Shown here piece after piece: positions 24,718-34,116 of a stretch of DNA of 64,000 nucleotides (within the stretch, counting starts at the first letter, position 1; each line of letters starts with the position of its first letter). The notes below the pieces were generated by a model that saw nothing but the letters and a program-made list of their open reading frames with translations, made no database searches and was not told the DNA's origin. The stretch comes from Adenophora triphylla var. japonica (Eukaryota; Streptophyta; Magnoliopsida; Asterales; Campanulaceae). The stretch spans positions 1 through 64,000 of the forward strand of contig JAFEMH010005427.1 of assembly GCA_022495995.1 (NCBI GenBank), in the 5' to 3' direction. The position numbers were made by a program, and so were the translations under genes.

Positions 24718-25544
24718 TGATGACGCCACGGCTTTTCGGGGTCGGGAGCGGTTCAAGGATATCTGGCTAGGATATATTTGGTGGATTTGTGTACCTAGAT
24801 CACAACACAAACAAGCAGATTAAGGTCGAAGTTGGATGTTACTCCAACTCGGGCCCTCGGGTGTGAGTAAGAATCTTGAGTAATAAGGCTTTGAATACCT
24901 GCGGAGTGTGTGTGTTTAGGTTTAGAGAGTAAAAGAGCTTACTCTATTGTATATGGAACTTACCTTGCCCGAAGGGTAAAGGCCTTCTATTTATAGGCAA
25001 TGCCGTGGTGCTTGTTGAGGTAAGCAATGAGATCGGCCACAAGGGGGCACTTTGGTATTTGACCGGCTACACGTGTCCGCGACTAATTGGTCTGTCGGGG
25101 AGGGAACATTGGTGTCCGGGGGACATGGTGAAAGAGACATGAGCCGTGTGGCCAGGCTTATTGCATTAAATGGAATAGTAGGCGCCGGGTGAGCCGCATT
25201 GAATGCGTGATGGGGAGCCGTAGTGGCTGTCGAGCCCGGTAAGCTAACTTGCTCGGTAAGGCTTGACATTAACCAGGAAGCGGCATGTGCCGCGGTCAGC
25301 GTTGTGCCGCGATCAAAGATATATGACGCGAGCACGGTTGATGCGGGCATGACTCATGCGGGCACGGATCCAGCCCGAGGGGGTCCCAATGGTCCTCGAA
25401 GAGGATGATGCGAGGAGGGACACGATCTTGACCACAAGGGCCTGTTGTCGCGGTCTCCCCTCGGCGGTCTAGGAGCTGCCACGTCGTCTTGGTTCCTTGG
25501 ACTAGGCAGAGCGCGGGCCCGGTCCGATGGCATCGGGCTCATCA
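24718..25544 (-). repeat. 5' LTR of element D
   Basis: Matches 12530-13365. It begins TGATGACGCC and ends GGGCTCATCA, followed by the duplicated AATAC. Confidence 0.9.
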
Positions 25545-25809
25545 AATACTGGCCCAAAATGGAAATAAATTTATTATTTTATATTCACCCTACCTCACCC
25601 ACTCATTCTCTCTCTTCATTTCCTACCACACAATTTATTCAACCAACTCCACTCATTCTCTCTCTTCATTTCCTACCACACATTTTCATTATCTTAATAA
25701 TATTTCTTAATAATTGTGCCCGGAAAAATGGTTTGTAATGACGTGGGACGGAGGGAGTATTTATTTATGGACAATTTTGAAAAGAAGTAAACACGCAAAG
25801 GGAAATAAT

Positions 25810-25938
25810 AGTATGTTTGACAACTCGATTTCAATCTATTGAATTGAAATTGAAAGGGTTAAATTAGTTTCACGAAATTCATTTTGTTCTTCCAATTTCA
25901 AATTCAAATCTTGAAATTGAGGTTGCCAAACATACCCT
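25810..25938. mobile_element. Small inverted-repeat element (MITE-like)
   Basis: Ends gtatgtttgacaactcgattt and, inverted, gtatgtttggcaacctcaattt, about 129 bp in all. The target duplication and superfamily are unclear. Confidence 0.55.
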
Positions 25939-26120
25939 AAAACTTTTTGGAATATTTTTTTATTTGACTAAAAATTAATCAATTCAAAGTAGATTACACA
26001 ATTGAGAATTTGATCCGGATGTTTTTATTGGGACAAACCATTTTTCTTCAAGTTCCTGATTAAATCATATTACTTAAAATTTCTTATAACACTGCATGAG
26101 TGTTATAGAAATAATACATA

Positions 26121-26413
26121 CTCCTTTTGTCCCACATGAAAGGGCATTTTTGTATCCTTGCACGAAAATTAAGAAAAGTGATGTAGGAAAGAGAAAAAGT
26201 GTATAGTGAAATAAATGTTGTGAGTGAAATGTGATGTATGAAAGACAAAGTGAGGTAGGGAATAGTTAGTGAATATTTATTGTGAGAGTATGACAAGTGG
26301 GTCCCACAAATAAAGAAATACTGTAATAAAAAAAAAATCATTTTTGGGTTGTGCTCTTTCAAATGGAACGCCCAAAAATGAAATTTGTGCCCTTTCAAAC
26401 GGGACGAAGGGAG
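26121..26413. mobile_element. Stowaway-type MITE
   Basis: CTCCTTTTGTCCCACATGAAAGGGC end and inverted partner (cctttcaaacgggacgaagggag), TA on both sides. Confidence 0.85.
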
Positions 26414-26759
26414 TATAATATTATATTCACTTATATGTGAATATAGTATTGTATGCATTATTATAGAAATAATACAATATGTGAAGGAAATTTTCGAGTA
26501 TCATGATACTTTTTTTAGAAGTTTTTGACCACTCTCCTTTTTATATTTGTAAAATTAAATGTTTGAAAAGTTGACATCAAAAATTTTTATCCATCTTTTT
26601 TATTTAATTGTATACCAAATAAATAATTTAAAAATGTCCCACTAAATAAAATTTGAAGATTCGTTTATAGAAAGAGGGACTACGTATATTTACACATAGT
26701 AAATCCTTCAATTCGGGTTAAACCGGGTCATAAAACTAACCGGTTAAAACGAGTCGAAC
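26414..26759. other. AT-rich sequence, possible upstream region of the next exon
   Basis: AT-rich, ending in 'aaccgggtcataaaactaaccggtt'. No gene is visible. Confidence 0.3.
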
Positions 26760-27017
26760 CGTTTGTATGGAATAGAACGCAGCCGTCGTCTGTTGGAAAC
26801 TTCGATTCGAGCGCCTCAGACCTCAGTCTCTCCTTATCCCTCGTACCCACGATTGTTCCCCGGCGAGATTCTCGGCTACCGACCACCCCCGCGAGTGCCA
26901 ACTGCCTCTGACCGGCGACCAAACAGAGCAGCCGCATTGTTTCTTCCTTTTACCTGGACCGTGAGTCATAGGAGTATAAACTCTCAGACCTCATCAATAC
27001 TCTTGGGATTTCTCAAG
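26760..27017 (+). other. Possible first (5' UTR) exon of the TAF1B-like gene
   Basis: A GC-richer block with pyrimidine-rich stretches ends at AAG|GTACGT, a good splice donor at 27017/27018, followed by T-rich, intron-like DNA. The next matching acceptor (ttgtgctccag) is at 32188, directly before the exon that starts the TAF1B-like protein. Linking the two is inference; the exon could belong to another gene. Confidence 0.35.
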
Positions 27018-28542
27018 GTACGTATATTTTCTTAATCTTATTTTCCATCAGTTTTGCTCATTAATGTTGCTCCTGATTTTATATTTTAGTGATGTTAGTA
27101 TGGATTATACTGAAAACATTAGTTTAGATTTTTAAAATAATGAAATCGGGACTTGAATTTAGGGTTTGAAAAGAATGACATTTTCGAAAATTGGGATTTT
27201 TTTTTTACTTCATCCGTCCCGGAATGATCTTTCCGCTATTTTTCTTGTTAATACAAATGAACTTTGAGCACTAATTTTAGGTTAATTTAGTTATCCTAAA
27301 AAAAATCTAAAACTTGATATTGATATACAATCATTTTTTTTTGTGTGTGTTTTAGACTCTGAATTGTTGATGTGAGTGATTCTATTGATCATTTGTTTTA
27401 GACTTTTAGTTTGTTTATCTTGTATGGGTGATGCTTTTACTGTCAATTTTATTTATTCCTAAATATTTCACTACCTGAAGGTCCTGAACTGTAATATCCT
27501 GGTTCCGCTAATGGCTCCAACCTGTTAACATCACCCTGAATTTAAATAATTGTTTGTCAAAATACTCAAATTGTATTCTTGAATTTTGGCTTGCCCTATT
27601 AATTTTGATGAAATTCTGCAATCAGGGTTCTGAAATTTTAGGGCTTGTACTGTTTGTTAAGGTATGATCAGTATAGATAGGGCAGTTCTTAGTCTTTTTA
27701 TTGGTGAAGTTTATATATTTTTGGGATTTGAGGGGTATTTGCGTATGAGTGTGTGTCTTGGCGTGGGTAAGAATATTTCCTGAATGCATATTGAAGGAAG
27801 CTAGAGTTCAAGATGATTTATTCCTTTAGACCTGAAAACTGGTGATGCTTATGAACACTTAAATTTGAATTGGTGATAGTTCTTATATGAATTTCTGAAG
27901 TATCCCATAGCCAGTACTTGTTCTACTTTTAGTTTGTTCATTATAATTTTTTTTTGGTACAAATGGAAAGATCAATAACAATACGATTTATTAGGTATTG
28001 GTGGGTTGAGGGTCTTGAGACATGATGCAGACATAATTCACTGCAGTATCCATCCATTGAAAGATCTAGTTGTCATATTTAAATATTAAAATATTACGTC
28101 AATAGATACATCATAGCTTCTCATTCTGCAGGAGGTTAAACTTTTAAGGGTATTCAGAAGTTTTGTAATTAGGTTAGTCCAGTTCAGAACCATCTTTTTC
28201 GAACAGGATATATGTAAACAGATTGTAGTTCTACCCGATGTTTTTCTACCTCGCTTTTGGCCAAAGTTCATTATGTATGTGGTTGTGCATGTATTTATAT
28301 ATAAACATTTCTTCAGCATTTGTTTTGTAAAAAGTCTAGTTCGTTGCATCCAGTTATTTGTGTGTGTGTAAGGGGTGGGGGGGCTGCTTTTTTTAACCAT
28401 GGTTTTTCAGTGCTTGTCTTTGAAGATATTATACTTACCTAACCTGTCATATGCAGAAGTTGATGATGGTGGTTGTGTTTTTGGTTTTTCTTCTTAAGCT
28501 TATTACCGAGCCATTTTATGTCTTTACAAATGTCATGTTCTC
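27018..28542 (+). other. Intron-like sequence
   Basis: T-rich DNA without open frames of note. It contains a decayed Stowaway end (catccgtcccggaatgatctttccgc at 27210-27240). It probably belongs to the intron of the TAF1B-like gene. Confidence 0.4.
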
Positions 28543-28702
28543 GGATCATATCTATGTTACCTGGACTCGGGTACAGGTATTCTATGCGGGTACAGATCCG
28601 ATTCACTTTTCCTAAAAAAGTTGGACACAGGGCCACCGTCCTGAATTTGGACACGGGTACGGGGATACATTAATAACAAAATATACTGACTCTATTTATA
28701 TA

Positions 28703-28989
28703 CTCCCTCCGTCCCAGCCTAGTGTGAACCAAAATATTGGGCACACCGATTAAGGAAAAGTAAGAAAGAGAAAAAGTGGAGAGAGAATGTTGTGAGTGTA
28801 AAAGTAAAATAGAAGAGAGAATGAGTGGAAGGAATAGTTAGGAGAGAGAATGTTGTGAGTGTAAAAGTAAAATAGGAGAGAGAATGAGTGGGGTAAATAG
28901 TGAAGATTCCCTTTCATTTTGGGCAGTTCACACTCGGCTGAGACAGACCAAAAGGGAAATAAGTGTACACTCGGCTGGGACGGAGGGAG
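28703..28989. mobile_element. Stowaway-type MITE
   Basis: CTCCCTCCGTCCCAGCC end and inverted partner (ggctgggacggagggag), TA on both sides. The internal stretch aggagagagaatgttgtgagtg is duplicated. Confidence 0.9.
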
Positions 28990-29234
28990 TACTTTGCTTA
29001 TCATACAAAATAGTTTAATTAATTTTTTTGTACAAAAGTATCATGTTATAATTTTAAGGGATTTTTACCAATAAGTCCATGAGATAGTGTGGAATTTACC
29101 AATAAAAACACAACATTTCATATTCTACCTTATGATCCTTGGGTTGAAATCAATAACCCTGTAGAGACCTTACTATAATTGTAAATGGCAAGACTACCCT
29201 TGCCTTCCCACACGTACGCGTCTTCTCTTCCGCT

Positions 29235-29459
29235 CCTCCCCCAAATCGTTTCAAACCCTAGCCCGTCGGTTGAGGCGTTTGTAAGGCCGATGACGGCTCC
29301 CACTTCCCCCACTTCTTGATTGCTTCGTTGATTTTGCAAAACCCTAGTTTTTCACATTTGTAATTTTCGTCTTTGTTCCAGATTTTCGTTTTCACGAACC
29401 CGCCTGTAACTTGTTCGATAAAATTCATCACAGACGAACCCCAATATATTTTGTAATAG
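29235..29459 (+). promoter_or_regulatory. Likely promoter and 5' UTR of MAD2
   Basis: A GC-richer, pyrimidine-rich stretch with 'aaaccctag' motifs (29256-29262 and 29339-29345), typical of promoters and leaders of plant genes expressed in dividing cells. The first half resembles the subterminal region of MULE-1, so part of the leader may come from the transposon. Confidence 0.4.
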
Positions 29460-30872
29460 ATGGCTTCGAGAACCGCAACCAAAGACATAATCACTTTACG
29501 TGGATCCACGGCTATAGTTAGCGAGTTCTTCGGTATGGATTTGATTTGATCTTTCAGTATCTTTGATTAGGTTTTAGGGATTTGGAGAACCTTTGACTGA
29601 TTTTTTTTTATGCAAACCCTTTTTTCCAGGATATGCTGCAAACAGGTCAGAACCCTAACGAGTTTTAATTTAATTATTTTAATTTTAAATTTTGTATTCC
29701 CTCCGTCACAAATTGAATGACCAAGAGCAAATTTGAAATTTTTTTGGTCATTCATTTTGGGACAGAGGGAGTAGTTTGTTGGCTTGGATTGAAATGTAAT
29801 TTTTTTTATTGCAAAAATGTGTAGTATTCTGTACAATCGTGGGGTTTATCCCGAAGAGAGTTTCGGGAAGGTGAAGAAATATGGACTCCCTTTGTTGCTG
29901 TCTCAGGATGAGGGTGTCAAAACCTTCTTTGCAAATCTTAATGCTCAGCTTTCTGGTAAATTTTGTAGTCTGTGTATGATTGTTTTAAAATAACTTTATA
30001 ACAAAAATTGTGTGTCCATGAGAAAGACAGAATTGGTGTTCGTTGAATGCTTGTAGTTGTTTGGTTGTTTGCTTACTTGGTGTCTATACTTTATCTTTGC
30101 ATAGAGTGGCTTGAAGCTGGGAAGTTGCAAAGGGTGGTTTTGGTAATAATGAGCAAGTCCACCAATGAAGTCCTGGAGAGGTGGAATTTCAGTATAGAGA
30201 CTGACCGCGAGGTTGTTGAGAAAGGGTAAATTTCGCAATAGACTTTCTTTATCCTTGCAGATATAAACATTTTCAAATATATTGTTTGTTGACATTAATG
30301 AAATCTTCTGTTTGATTTGATTTTCAGTGAGTCAAGGGAGAAGAGCGATAAAGAAATCATGAGAGAGATTCAAGCAATCATGAGACAGATAGCATCCAGC
30401 ATTACTTATTTGCCTTGCCTTGACGAACCCTGTAATAATCTCGTCGATATTTATCAATCAAAATTCGAATAATGTGGACGGGCTTCTGAAGTTTACACCA
30501 AAAAAAAAAAAAAAAAACAAAACAAAACAAAGCAAAAAACTAATGCGTTGTTTTGTTTGGTTTGTTTAAACCGCAGGTGTGTTTGATGTGTTAGCATACA
30601 CTGATACTGATGTAGCAGTCCCATTGACTTGGACTGAGAGTGATCCAAAACTTATCGATAATCCCCAGATGGTGAAATTGCACTCATTTGATACTAAGGT
30701 AACATATGTATTGGCTAATTTAAGTTGAAATGTCAGTTTTTTAAGATAAGGTTGACTTTTGGTGTCAAAAAAAGAAGATAAAAGTTGACTTATTGGATTA
30801 TTTTGGTTTTTGCAGATACACAAGGTTGATACTCTGGTTTCGTACAAGAATGATGAATGGGATGAGCAGTAG
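29460..30872 (+). CDS. MAD2: Mitotic spindle checkpoint protein MAD2, complete, seven exons
   Basis: MAD2 is a HORMA-domain protein at unattached kinetochores. It binds CDC20 and helps hold back the anaphase-promoting complex until chromosomes are attached. Exons: 29460-29532, 29630-29645, 29825-29955, 30105-30225, 30328-30431, 30577-30698, 30816-30872; all introns are GT-AG. They sum to 624 nt (207 residues plus TAG), against about 209 for Arabidopsis MAD2. The product starts MASRTATKDIITLRGSTAIV and ends VDTLVSYKNDEWDEQ. Recognisable blocks are the N-terminal FFGYAANSILYNRGVYP, RWNFSIETD, the ITYLPCLDEPC loop, and the C-terminal 'seat-belt' region (DTDVAVPLTWTESDP). Exon 2 is only 16 nt, and intron 2 holds a 75-bp Stowaway. 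No stop or frameshift is present, so the copy may be functional. The gene lies wholly inside a MULE with a 9-bp target duplication. Confidence 0.97.
29697..29771. mobile_element. 75-bp Stowaway-like MITE in MAD2 intron 2
   Basis: Inverted ends ccctccgtcacaaattgaatgacca and its near complement, TA on both sides. It can fold into a near-complete hairpin. Confidence 0.8.
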
Positions 30873-31176
30873 AACGAGTATATTTCGTCCCCATGCTTGT
30901 TCGTTTATGTTTTCTATGTTCTATTAGGATATGATGTGAATCATTGATTCACATTTTGTTAATGGGAGTGAGAAATACGATTATGTGTGTTGTATTTGAA
31001 CCTGTATTCATATCCATGAATGATAATGATGAATTTGAAGCAATTGTTTTGCTATGTAATCTACTTTCGGGTGTTAAGCTTTCAAATAGTGCATTAATCA
31101 TCCTCTCGTCTTGGAGTTCTGATTTCACTATTCTTGCCACTTTTTTGTTGTTAAACACTTGTGATTGTACTATGTA

Positions 31177-31182
31177 AATAAA
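31177..31182 (+). terminator. Polyadenylation signal, probably of MAD2
   Basis: AATAAA about 305 nt after the MAD2 stop, in T-rich sequence. It lies inside the MULE, so the transposon carries the whole transcription unit. Confidence 0.45.
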
Positions 31183-31547
31183 GACTTTCTTTTAACTTGC
31201 AATTGTGATTACGCAATTAATTTATTATTTCTTTGTTCAACTTAATTAAGACTGCTTACCTGTCTTCAAAAGTAGGTAATCAGATTAATTAGAGGTGTGA
31301 AAAATTGATAAATGAATATCTCAGTTTTATACAGCTGTGAAAAATTGATAAATGAATATTTCAGTTTTATACAACTGTCAAATCAAACAACTGTCAAATC
31401 ACAGAACTGTAAAAAATAGAGTGACATGGGTAAAATGATCCAGAGACTTATTGACTAGATTTGAAAATGACAGGCTTTAAAGGTAGTATTCATTTGGCTA
31501 AAGGACTTATTGGTCAAAGCCTCTAATTTTAATTCTAAATAAAATTA

Positions 31548-31902
31548 CTCCCTCCGTCCCAGACCAAGAGTCCTACTTTCCTTTTTGGTCCGTCCCAGAC
31601 CAAGAGTCCCTTTCCTTAAATGAAAAGTTTTCCATATATTTATACCCTTATCATCTCCATATATTTACAAAAAAAACCATTACTATTTCTCCCACTCATT
31701 CTCTCTTCTATTAAATATTATTAACTTTTACATTCTCTCTCTTATTCCCTACCACACATTTAACTTTTACATTCTCTCTCCTATTTCCTACCACACATTT
31801 AACTTTTACATTCTCTCACCTAAAATTTTCTACCCACTTTAAAAAAATTTATTAAGAAGCGTGAAATCCCCCCCGAGGACCCTTGGTCTGGGACGGAGGG
31901 AG
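31548..31902. mobile_element. Stowaway-type MITE
   Basis: CTCCCTCCGTCCCAGACCAAGAGTCC end and inverted partner (ggacccttggtctgggacggagggag), TA on both sides. An internal 'catttaacttttacattctctc' repeat occurs three times. It starts 15 bp beyond the MULE's right target repeat. Confidence 0.9.
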
Positions 31903-32188
31903 TATAATTTTAATGAAATTTGGTTATGATATATTATAATGTATATTTACATAAAACACTAACATTAAAATTTGTAAAATCATCGTAAATGTAAATGAAG
32001 TCGACTCACTCATTTTTTTTTCAATTTTTCTTACCGTATCCGACTGAAAAAACGGGTGTCGGGTACGGATTTCATACCCATGTCGGTGTCGTGTCAGACA
32101 CGCTTTAACATTGGATCATATCAACATCTATTATTCTTAGTTAATAAATTCAATTTTGGTACTTGATTTTTAATTCCTTGTGCTCCAG

Positions 32189-32370
32189 GAACCGCATCTA
32201 TACTCACTGAAATGTCTGATAGATCGGAGTTGTGCGAAAAATGTGGCCACAAGGGATTCAGTGATGGTGGTGATGGTTTGTTTCTTCTACTGCCAACGTT
32301 GCCGGTCTCAACTTGAAGGAGTTAGAGACACTGTTGTTGATGCGCACAACTTAATTAAGGGTCATGCAAT
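32189..32370 (+). pseudogene. First coding exon of a TAF1B/RRN7-type zinc-ribbon gene, broken
   Basis: After the acceptor ttgtgctccag, an ATG at 32212 starts MSDRSELCEKCGHKGFSDGG. One base out of frame it continues FFYCQRCRSQLEGVRDTVVD. The two CxxC pairs form the N-terminal zinc ribbon of plant TAF1B/MEE12-like proteins (RRN7 family), which act with RNA polymerase I at rRNA promoters. A frameshift of one extra base near 32280 separates the pairs. At 32371 the exon is cut by a hAT-like end (taggggtggaaatggtt), and more than 31 kb of repeats follow, so the rest of the gene is outside the window or lost. Assignment rests on the short ribbon only. Confidence 0.6.
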
Positions 32371-33070
32371 TAGGGGTGGAAATGGTTCGGTTTAACTCAG
32401 TTTGGACAAATTTAGAAGTCAAACCGCTAGCATTGGTTTAAAGAAATTTCAAATCGAGCTAAACCATATTCAGACCGAGCTAAACCAAACCGCTATGGTT
32501 CGATTTGGTTCGATCTAAACCGCGATTTGATTTGCGGTTCGACCACGGTCCAAACCGCTTTCAAACCATAATTTTTTTGTTGACCATTTTATGACTAATG
32601 AATATAAATAAGTACTTAGAATAAATACAAGCATAACTTGATTACTTTGAAACTAGAGTAGGTTTTGGGGGAAACAAGTTTCTCCCTAACATTATAAAAA
32701 GTCTTGTTTTTAAATAAGACTTTTTATAATGTTAGGGAGAAACAAGTTTCTTCATAACATTGAAAAGACTTCTTATAACATTTGGAAGAAACTAGTTTCC
32801 TCATAACATTGAAAGATTTTTTAAGGAGAAATTAATTTCCCCAAATATAATAAAAAATTTTGCTTAGCATTATGTTATATAATAAATAAATTATTAATAT
32901 TTTTTTAAATATATTTACAAAACTGTTTCATGTACCGTGATTCTTTTTTTTTATGAAAGGATTGCAGAAGGAAGCTTCAAACAATAATTGAAAAGGTTTG
33001 AATTTATACAATTTTGTTCATCTAATTAAAATTATTCAATTGAAATTGATTTAATTGAATTGTTCAAATT
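32371..33070. mobile_element. Left part of a hAT-like element with aaaccgc repeats
   Basis: It begins TAGGGGTGGAAATGGTTCGG, a hAT-like terminus, next to the broken exon, then has many copies of aaaccgc/gcggttt (32390-32560). The AT-rich part from 32640 contains several 'gggagaaacaagtttc' palindromes; related sequence reappears at the right window edge (63945-64000). The other end is not in the window. Confidence 0.5.
32678..32743. repeat. Perfect 28-bp inverted repeat (hairpin)
   Basis: Arms 32678-32705 and 32716-32743 are exact reverse complements (gtttctccctaacattataa...), separated by 10 bp. Shorter relatives follow at 32745-32840. Confidence 0.85.
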
Positions 33071-33470
33071 TCAGCATAACTTGATTAAACACCAGATTGC
33101 ACTAATAAAACACCAAGTTCATGGAATAAAACATCAAGTCTTACTACTAAATACCAAGTAACTAAACTAAAATACCAGATTGCACTAATAAAACACCAAG
33201 TTCGTAGAATAAAACCTCAAGTTTCACTACTAAAACTTCAAGTTTCAGCATAACTTGATTAAACACCATATTGCACTAATAAAACACCAAGTTCATGGAA
33301 TAAAACATCAAGTCTTACTACTAAATACCAAGTAACTAAACTAAAATACCATATTGCACTAATAAAATATCAAGTTCGTAGAATAAAACCTCAAGTTTCA
33401 CTACTAAAACTTCAAGTTTCTGCATAACTTGATTAAACACCAGATTGCACTAATAAAACACCAAGTTCAT
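33071..33470. repeat. Tandem repeat, 174-bp unit, split by element A
   Basis: Units start tcagcataacttgattaaac at 33071, 33245 and 33419. The third is cut at 33470 by element A and resumes at 63384, fading near 63530. Each unit is itself two related halves of 83 and 91 bp, each with 'gcactaataaaacaccaagttc'. Confidence 0.9.
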
Positions 33471-34073
33471 TGTTAGGCCCTACATTTTCAGTCAACTTGT
33501 TTTCAACTTGTACATAACATCTTGGTACTAACAACTTGAGTTTTCCTACTACATCTTGATCATCTTGCAGGTTGAATTATTGTTATATTAAACCCTACTT
33601 TTCAGGGAACGTGCCAATGGATTAGGAGACTGATTCAACGTCGTTTCTTCATCAAAGTATCCAGCAACGGACCACTCTCTCCTCCATCAACAATGTGGCG
33701 AGAATATCTCAACAAGCTCAACTTATTTCCGAGATTATAGGCCTGTTCTTATCTTTGAATTTTAGCCGTTATTTGAGGTATAAAAGGGGGATAACAACTG
33801 TATTTTGCACACACAATCTCACTAGCATAAGCTCCCTTACATACGCTCTTAGTTTTGTACTCAAACTCAATCATTAATATACCTTTTGGTCAAGGCAGGT
33901 TTCTAAACCTCCCTGGGTTTTGTGCCGGCGAACAAGTTGTTCAAGGGCTTTCCCTAGTCAACAAATTCCTTGTGTTCATTTCTATTTTATCCAATAATCA
34001 TTGTACCCTGATTCTTATCTCTTTTGTCATTTTTCTTGTCATTGGTTGTACTTGTTGAAATTTGACCAAAACA
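33471..34073 (+). repeat. 5' LTR of element A
   Basis: Starts TGTTAGGCCCTACA, ends GACCAAAACA. TATA box in gaggtataaaagg near 33779. Pair of 62781-63383. Confidence 0.95.
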
Positions 34074-34116
34074 ATTTGGCGCCGTCTGTGGGAATACTTT
34101 GATTATTTGCGTAGAA

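Larger units (their letters stand above)
12530..25544 (-). mobile_element. Element D: complete but decayed Tat-lineage Ty3/gypsy retrotransposon
   Basis: Two LTRs (12530-13365 and 24718-25544) bound it and AATAC is duplicated outside (12525-12529 and 25545-25549). Gag, protease, RT, RNase H and integrase are read on the minus strand in that order from 24168 to 18859, so the LTR at 24718-25544 is the 5' one. Between integrase and 3' LTR lies an antisense gene on the plus strand. The primer-site region (minus strand from 24717) reads tggttccattgccgg, a degenerate version of the tRNA-Asp type. Every frame carries stops or frameshifts. It is richer in GC than its surroundings. Confidence 0.9.
12470..25757. 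mobile_element. Stowaway MITE split by element D
   Basis: The left piece (12470-12529) starts CTCCCTCCGTCCCACGTGAAT after TA. The right piece (25550-25757) ends gacgtgggacggagggag before TA. Element D lies between them with its AATAC duplication, so the original MITE was about 268 bp. Confidence 0.85.
29058..31523 (+). mobile_element. Pack-MULE-like element carrying a complete MAD2 gene
   Basis: The left end GGGATTTTTACCAATAAGTCC and the reverse complement of the right end GAGGCTTTGACCAATAAGTCC share ACCAATAAGTCC and the outer G-rich triplet. A perfect 9-bp direct repeat TAATTTTAA flanks the element (29049-29057 and 31524-31532), the length known for Mutator-like insertions. The left 200-250 bp resembles the left end of MULE-1 (2988), with shared 'tttaccaa', 'acatttca.attctacctt' and 'gggttgaaatcaa' blocks. 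Its right subterminal repeats also resemble MULE-1. It encloses all seven MAD2 exons, about 400 bp upstream and 650 bp downstream. The duplication is AT-rich, so chance is not excluded. Confidence 0.7.
28553..32112. mobile_element. MITE with 10-bp target duplication, host of later insertions
   Basis: It begins TATGTTACCTGGACTCGGGTAC and ends, inverted, AATGTTAAAGCGTGTCTGACAC. GGATCATATC flanks it on both sides (28543-28552 and 32113-32122). Without its insertions it is about 0.4 kb and full of 'gggtac' and 'gacacg' motifs. It now contains two Stowaways and the MAD2 MULE. Confidence 0.65.

Noticed and set aside
12530..25544. GC-rich block as possible foreign or bacterial DNA
   Set aside because: It has paired LTRs, a 5-bp target duplication and Ty3/gypsy protein motifs; its composition is that of the element.
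26760..27035. 90-codon open frame starting at 26763 as a protein gene
   Set aside because: It crosses a good splice donor at 27017 and has no recognisable domain; a 5' UTR exon is the better reading.
30944..31177. 77-codon frame after MAD2
   Set aside because: It lies in the likely 3' UTR, is AT-rich and has no recognisable motif.
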